From assembly GCA_964342465.1 (NCBI GenBank), contig CAYFFQ010000031.1, forward strand, positions 1 through 10,173: a stretch of 10,173 nt of DNA, read 5' to 3'. This DNA is from MGIIb-Q1 sp964342465 (GTDB lineage Archaea > Thermoplasmatota > Poseidoniia > Poseidoniales > Thalassarchaeaceae). Shown here one piece after another: positions 6,052 through 10,173 of the stretch. Each line of letters begins with the position of its first letter. Positions within the stretch are counted from its first letter, which is position 1. Below the pieces are notes generated by a model, which saw only the letters and a program-made list of their open reading frames with translations, did no database searches and was not told where the DNA came from. Made by a program: the position numbers and the translations under genes.

Positions 6052-7941
6052 ATGCCTGTCGTCCTTCCACCGGAAGCCGGATATCTCGGAAAGAGCAGAA
6101 GGAGGGTCTCAGCCAGCGGTTTAGTGACTTGGCAACGCTGCCCCCGTCAGTGGCACTACCGGAGGAGAATCGGACTCAACGATGCAACCGTTCCAGAGAT
6201 GCTCATCGGACTGGTGGTTGAAGATGCTCTGTGTGGTCTGTTCATGGAGAGACTCGCCCCCCCCGGCGAACCAACACCCATACTATCCACTTGGGTCAAC
6301 CAAAGCCGTGTAGGGGATGAACTGGAGGCTCTGAAACCTCTAGGTGAAGTGGCTATAGAGAACCCCGACGACCTCAAAGGGTGGTGTGAAGGAGTTGTTC
6401 CCAGTATGGTCGAAGAAGTTCAGAGGATACTGCGCTCTCGCTGGGCCAAAACTCCTTGGAAGGCGACTGGGAGGGATATCTCCGAAGTCGCTGATGAGCG
6501 CATCAAAGGAATGCTAAGAGGTGGCATTCGCCTGCAATTGGAAGAGGTATCGAACTGCTTGGGCGCCGATGGCGGCCCACATCTTGCCGCTTTCAGAGAG
6601 AGTGGCGACCCGTTTTCAGTGCCGGCACCGTGCTGGAATGAGGAGCCGGTGCAACCCGGTGAGGGGGCGAATCGTGTGGCAGCGGATGGATTCCGAGAGG
6701 AAGGAAGTGTGTCGATTTGGGAAGCTTGGGAAATCGCTAGGCCGTGGGTCAAGGACCCTCGGATATCTGCTCCACAGCGACTGTTCCATCCACAGGGGTG
6801 GGCCGCTGGCGAGTTGGACCTCGCCCACCGCTGGGACGGCACAACCCGCATCATTGACATCAAAGCGAGCGCCGGGACCAGCGGATATTCAGCCGGTCTC
6901 GCCCCTCAACTGCGCTTCTATCAATGGCTTTGGAGCATCACACGCGACCATGTAGACAGGCCGGATGATGGCCACACAGGAGGGGAGTTGGCCGGATTGG
7001 AAGGGTGGTATCTCGTCGGGCCACACCGCAAAAATGTGGCTCTGATGAGCGCCGCCGAGATGGCTGACAACGCCATTCTGTGGAAGGGCGTTCATGAACA
7101 GATGACGAACTCCGGACTACACCCGAGCCAACTGGCCCCCGCCGACCCAGCCCCGTGGGTCGACCACTCCCCCGGCGGGGTTGCAATCGCCGTTGACGAC
7201 GAACAGCGAGCAAAGGCCAAGACCTGTCAAAGATGTAGTGCGGCGGCATTCTGTGACGGCGCTCCCGAATCCATCAGAAATGAGGCGCTCTCAGCACTCA
7301 CACCAACCGAATTGACAACTCCGGATGACCTTCTCAACTGGCTCTCTCCGAAGCCACCTTGCACCACTATCGCCGCCATCCCGCGGCGACTCAATGTGAA
7401 GGGAAAATTAACCGGCCATTGGGGTCCTCTCCCCAACCATTTCGGGGAACAGGTGGTGGGCGCGACTTTGGTCGTGGGGAGTACCAGTGTGGTGGTGGAA
7501 GAGATGGGCGCCGACTCTTTCGGGGAGATTCCCGCAGGAGATGAATTCGCACTGCTGGATGTTGCACCGGGTCTGTGGAGGGGAATGACGAGACTCTACC
7601 TCGATGAGCATACATCGGTCAGAGATGTCGATGAGTGTGAGACGGTGGAATTCACAAGACTCGGCCTTATACCGACGCGGGCAAACATCAGCGGCCTAGT
7701 TGTCAGCAGAGGTGGGGCGAGTGGTGTCAATTCAATTGGAAAGATGTGGTCTATGTCGACATGTCACCTCTGGGATGGTGAGAGCGTAGTGGAAGTGGTC
7801 GCTTTCGGAGCCGCTCGCTCACATACCTTCGAGAACCTTGCAGTCGGTCAGCGGGTCAGATTTCTCTCTGCCGAATTGGGTTGGCGTGATGGTGTGCCGC
7901 AGGTGAGAATCGACCCGCGACGAACACGAATCGAGATGTGA
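6052..7941 (+). CDS. Cas4/RecB-like PD-(D/E)XK nuclease with Fe-S cysteines and OB-fold C-terminus (paralogue A)
   Basis: Predicted DNA nuclease, 629 residues. SASGLVTWQRCPRQWHYRR (20-38) is the N-terminal Cas4/AddB-type helix with cluster cysteine C30. G53 and E57 (GLVVEDAL) occupy motif I, where RecB-like proteins usually have His. The core is GELDL with D256, then DIKAS with D269 and K271, then QLRFY with Q286 and Y290. C392, C395 and C401 (C-x2-C-x5-C) complete a likely [4Fe-4S] site. About 200 residues separate motifs I and II, far more than in Cas4, and contain GGPHL (174-178), EAWEIARPW (224-232) and HPQGW (246-250), all shared with the next gene, as is WYLVGPHRK (319-327). Residues 543-620 resemble an OB fold (ISGLVV...CHLWDGESVVEVVAFG...LAVGQRVRFL...WRDGVPQVRID); 450-540 is beta-rich and unassigned. 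There is no helicase motif. Nuclease fold confident; substrate and role (repair, replication or defence) unknown. Confidence 0.85.
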   Translation: MPVVLPPEAGYLGKSRRRVSASGLVTWQRCPRQWHYRRRIGLNDATVPEMLIGLVVEDALCGLFMERLAPPGEPTPILSTWVNQSRVGDELEALKPLGEVAIENPDDLKGWCEGVVPSMVEEVQRILRSRWAKTPWKATGRDISEVADERIKGMLRGGIRLQLEEVSNCLGADGGPHLAAFRESGDPFSVPAPCWNEEPVQPGEGANRVAADGFREEGSVSIWEAWEIARPWVKDPRISAPQRLFHPQGWAAGELDLAHRWDGTTRIIDIKASAGTSGYSAGLAPQLRFYQWLWSITRDHVDRPDDGHTGGELAGLEGWYLVGPHRKNVALMSAAEMADNAILWKGVHEQMTNSGLHPSQLAPADPAPWVDHSPGGVAIAVDDEQRAKAKTCQRCSAAAFCDGAPESIRNEALSALTPTELTTPDDLLNWLSPKPPCTTIAAIPRRLNVKGKLTGHWGPLPNHFGEQVVGATLVVGSTSVVVEEMGADSFGEIPAGDEFALLDVAPGLWRGMTRLYLDEHTSVRDVDECETVEFTRLGLIPTRANISGLVVSRGGASGVNSIGKMWSMSTCHLWDGESVVEVVAFGAARSHTFENLAVGQRVRFLSAELGWRDGVPQVRIDPRRTRIEM

Positions 7942-7995
7942 TTGACCATCTGGCAATGAGATAGTTGAAGAACCTTCACTCTCAGAGTCAGTTTG
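7942..7995 (+). other. Spacer between the two nuclease genes with small inverted repeats
   Basis: This 54-bp spacer holds TGAAG-aac-CTTCA (7966-7978) and the overlapping near-palindrome ACTCT-c-AGAGT (7978-7988), immediately before the second nuclease start. No clear purine-rich ribosome binding site precedes the ATG at 7996. The arms are only 5 bp, so this may be chance, but a structured or weakly translated junction is possible. Confidence 0.3.
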
Positions 7996-9882
7996 ATGCC
8001 GGTCGCCGATGCTGCCAGTGATGATGAAGTGGGCAGGTTCCACCGTCTTTCACACACACAAGCAGACATGCATCGGAGATGTCCGCGTATGTGGTATTAC
8101 CGCTATCCGCGCGGTCTTCTCGGAGGCACCCATCCAATCTTCGCACTCGGGCATGCAGTGGAGGGCGCCCTGAACCGCGTGATGCGAGATTCACCCGCCC
8201 TCGTCGCAGCCGATGCACCTTCAGAAACATTCGATTCCCCCATCCACTCCGTCACACTTTACGACAGCGCAGAGCCGGTGTTGAGACCCGACCCCAACCA
8301 AGATGCTGACTGGCCTGGTCTGAGGTTGGCGACCATTGACGAAAGAAAGTGGCCCGATGACCGCGACAGCCTGCGCCAATGGGCCACTGCTCGCGCCGAG
8401 GTTCATTTTGAGAGGGAGTGGGCCGCTGCTCGCATCGCTTGGTGGGAGGATGCGAACCGCATCGGCGACTGGGATTCCTTCGAGATGCAAAACAGAGACG
8501 ATGCCCGAGCCATGGTTGATGCCGGCATCGAGTTTCACCTCGACGAAGTCGAGGCGTGCATCAAAGCGGGTGGTGGGCCCCACCTGAGCGACTGGCGGAG
8601 GGGTCAAGGACGGGAGCCGTGGCCAGCCCCGGATGGATTCCCTTATGATTGGTCTGACCCCCATCCAGCAGCGGCTGAAGGAGATGTGCGCTGGGTTGAG
8701 GCGTGGGAGGTCGCCCGACCGTGGTTCTGTGACCCTGATGCGGGACCGTTTGCCCTTGGAACTATTCACCCAGAGGGATGGTTTCAGGGCGAGTATGACC
8801 TTGTCTATAGATGGACCGGCGAAGCAAGGGTCTTTGATGTCAAAGCGAGCAAGGGAACCAGTGACTTCTCATCGGGATATACCGAACAACTCGCTTCCTA
8901 CGCTTATCTGTGGTGGGTGACACACGGCAGAAACCGACAAGTGACCGAACTAGTCATCTGGTACCTAGGCGTTCCGCATCGAAAGTATATTCCTCTGCCA
9001 GATGAGAAGGCACTCATCAGATTGGAGAATCGGTTGAGGGCTCTTCACACCAAACTCAAGATGGTATCTGATTTCAGAATAGAGGATTTCCCCGCCAAAC
9101 CTGCACCAGTCAGAACATATCTCGAAGGTGGAATACTCTCCGATTCACCACCGCTCACGGGAATGGCGCGATGTGCAACATGTGAGTATTCACTCATTTG
9201 CCCTGATTCGCCCAGTTTTGAGGCGCTGACTGCTGGCGGTAGTCACCATTTCTCGGAAACATCGGCTGCATTGGTGGACTGCACCCCTATCACCGAACTA
9301 GACCCTTTCGTGACCGTTCAGGGCATTGTGCGAAAAGCGCGAATGGAGAAGCAGTGGAAGAGTGATAGACAATATCTAGAGTTCTTTCTTGACTTGGATA
9401 ATGGAGATTGGTTGGCGGTGGTCATCAAGCAGGATGACCCAGCCACACCGCAAGGATTCAGAGATGGTTCTAGAGTACGTATTCGAGGTGGTATCATCGC
9501 TGCTGGCTACAAACCCGAATTAGGCAATCACCGAAGGCTGGATGTCGGCCCGAAGGGAGTTATTGAAAACAGCAACGGCTCAGATGCTTCCGACACTCCC
9601 CTGCAAGAATTGCGAGAGCTCTTTTTCAATATCCGCGCCAAGTTGTTCAGTTTCGACATCAAGGGTGAGAAATGGGGGGTGCGGCTGACCGATTCGACCG
9701 GCAGCATCCCGTTCTCCGTGTGGGGTGACGGCAATGCTATCAAGGTGCTTGAGACCTATCGCCCTCAACGCGGTGATGAGGTGGTTATCGTCGGGGCCAC
9801 GGTCAGAGACCAATTCGGCAGACTGTCCTTATCAGCCAAATCAACCAAGCGATTCCAAACCCGACTCTGGCCCTCCCCGTAG
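7996..9882 (+). CDS. Cas4/RecB-like PD-(D/E)XK nuclease with Fe-S cysteines and two OB-fold-like segments (paralogue B)
   Basis: Predicted DNA nuclease, 628 residues from the ATG at 7996 (a TTG directly before it would add one). Motifs parallel the upstream gene: RLSHTQADMHRRCPRMWYYR with C29; GHAVEGAL with G52 and E56; GGPHL (193-197); EAWEVARPW (235-243); HPEGW (258-262); GEYDL with D268; DVKAS with D281 and K283; QLASY with Q298 and Y302; WYLGVPHRK (322-330); and C393, C396, C402 (C-x2-C-x5-C). Catalytic spacing (D to D 13, K to Q 15) equals that of paralogue A. The C-terminus has two OB-like segments: about 436-520 (VTVQGIVRKAR...DNGDWLAVVI...DGSRVRIRGGI) and 547-618 (IRAKLFSFDIKGEKWGVRL...GSIPFSVWG...RGDEVVIVGATV), the second resembling RPA-type domains. 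All catalytic residues are present, so both copies should be active. A heteromer with paralogue A, or binding to single-stranded DNA through the OB folds, is inferred. Confidence 0.86.
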   Translation: MPVADAASDDEVGRFHRLSHTQADMHRRCPRMWYYRYPRGLLGGTHPIFALGHAVEGALNRVMRDSPALVAADAPSETFDSPIHSVTLYDSAEPVLRPDPNQDADWPGLRLATIDERKWPDDRDSLRQWATARAEVHFEREWAAARIAWWEDANRIGDWDSFEMQNRDDARAMVDAGIEFHLDEVEACIKAGGGPHLSDWRRGQGREPWPAPDGFPYDWSDPHPAAAEGDVRWVEAWEVARPWFCDPDAGPFALGTIHPEGWFQGEYDLVYRWTGEARVFDVKASKGTSDFSSGYTEQLASYAYLWWVTHGRNRQVTELVIWYLGVPHRKYIPLPDEKALIRLENRLRALHTKLKMVSDFRIEDFPAKPAPVRTYLEGGILSDSPPLTGMARCATCEYSLICPDSPSFEALTAGGSHHFSETSAALVDCTPITELDPFVTVQGIVRKARMEKQWKSDRQYLEFFLDLDNGDWLAVVIKQDDPATPQGFRDGSRVRIRGGIIAAGYKPELGNHRRLDVGPKGVIENSNGSDASDTPLQELRELFFNIRAKLFSFDIKGEKWGVRLTDSTGSIPFSVWGDGNAIKVLETYRPQRGDEVVIVGATVRDQFGRLSLSAKSTKRFQTRLWPSP

Positions 9883-9924
9883 GTCCGCATTCACAGAGTT
9901 TTCCACATCATCCCCCCGCGGATT

Positions 9925-9966
9925 CCAACAAACTCGCCAAATCCCCGACAAACTCGCCAAATCCCC
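9925..9966. repeat. 20-bp tandem duplication
   Basis: Two adjacent copies of a 20-bp unit built on ACAAACTCGCCAAATCCCC (9928-9946 and 9948-9966), differing only at the base before ACA. It lies 43 bp after the stop of the second nuclease, in a stretch (9883-10173) with no supported gene. Confidence 0.8.
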
Positions 9967-9986
9967 AATCCCAGAACCAATTCGGT

Positions 9987-10113
9987 GCCTTCCGTGACCC
10001 GCGAGTTCTTCAATCAAAGGGCGGGTTATCAATCGATGTGGAAGCCAAATAGTTTCACTCGCCTTCCGTGACCCGCGAGTTCTTCAATCAAAGGGCGGGT
10101 TATCAATCAATGT
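9987..10113. repeat. 53-bp direct repeat, two copies, each hairpin-forming
   Basis: Copies at 9987-10039 and 10061-10113 match at 52 of 53 positions (G10035 against A10109), with a 74-bp period and a 21-bp unique spacer. Each copy holds the inverted arms ACCCGC and GCGGGT (9997-10002 with 10021-10026; 10071-10076 with 10095-10100), giving a 6-bp stem with an 18-nt loop. Near identity suggests recent duplication or selection on sequence. No transposase or integrase is visible beside them. Confidence 0.85.
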
Positions 10114-10118
10114 TGCAA

Positions 10119-10161
10119 GCGACAGCACCTCAAAATAATCAATGATGGAGGGTGCTGTCGC
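10119..10161. terminator. Perfect 11-bp inverted repeat with 21-nt loop (possible bidirectional terminator or structured element)
   Basis: GCGACAGCACC (10119-10129) pairs perfectly with GGTGCTGTCGC (10151-10161). The loop is AT-rich (tcaaaataatcaatg...). No T-run follows the right arm on the plus strand. The next gene lies outside the window, so it cannot be decided whether this is a terminator, an operator or one end of a longer element. Confidence 0.45.
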
Positions 10162-10173
10162 CCCGCCCGGATT

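Noticed and set aside
9841..10032. Minus-strand 63-residue open frame starting in a 53-bp repeat copy
   Set aside because: It starts inside a duplicated non-coding unit, overlaps the 3' end of the nuclease antisense, and shows no recognisable family.
10135..10150. C/D-box small RNA (AATGATGG resembles a C box)
   Set aside because: No matching D box (CTGA) or C'/D' pair lies at a suitable distance.
10087..10173. Partial open frames entering from or leaving by the right edge
   Set aside because: A 29-codon minus frame and a 10-codon plus frame from ATG 10142 are both open at the edge but too short, without motifs, and overlap the strong inverted repeat.

Overview
The window looks archaeal. 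The clearest marker is a complete ABCE1/Rli1 ribosome-recycling ATPase (4269-6041), a protein found in Archaea and Eukarya but not Bacteria. The compact prokaryotic layout, purine-rich ribosome binding sites and several GTG starts fit an archaeon. A planktonic euryarchaeote of the Marine Group II / Thermoplasmatota type is my best guess, but that is inference; no rRNA or other taxonomic marker is present.

Left part, minus strand. A gene running off the left edge (start 1225) encodes a protein with two zinc ribbons and a long Gly/Pro/Arg-rich tail still being extended by 18-bp repeats at the edge. Upstream of it is a 411-bp intergenic region holding a seven-unit, 34-bp-period tandem array (1393-1621). 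Next comes a squalene-synthase-like enzyme (1637-2659, minus). A 269-bp divergent intergenic region separates it from a second squalene/phytoene synthase family enzyme (2929-4191, plus) that carries an unusual N-terminal extension of about 110 residues. The head-to-head pair suggests C30 and/or C40 isoprenoid synthesis.

Centre and right, plus strand. ABCE1 (4269-6041) is followed after 10 bp by the first of two tandem paralogous nucleases (6052-7941 and 7996-9882). Both combine a RecB/Cas4-type PD-(D/E)XK nuclease core, a Cas4/AddB-type four-cysteine iron-sulphur signature, and C-terminal OB-fold-like segments. Residue spacing of the core motifs is nearly identical in the two proteins, yet overall they are strongly diverged, which suggests an old duplication and possibly a two-subunit nuclease. 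No helicase, integrase or CRISPR element is visible beside them. This pair is the best candidate for an undescribed system in the window.

Right end. After the second nuclease there are about 290 bp without a supported gene. They hold a 20-bp tandem duplication, a 53-bp direct repeat with 74-bp period in which each copy can form a hairpin, and an 11-bp perfect inverted repeat near the edge.
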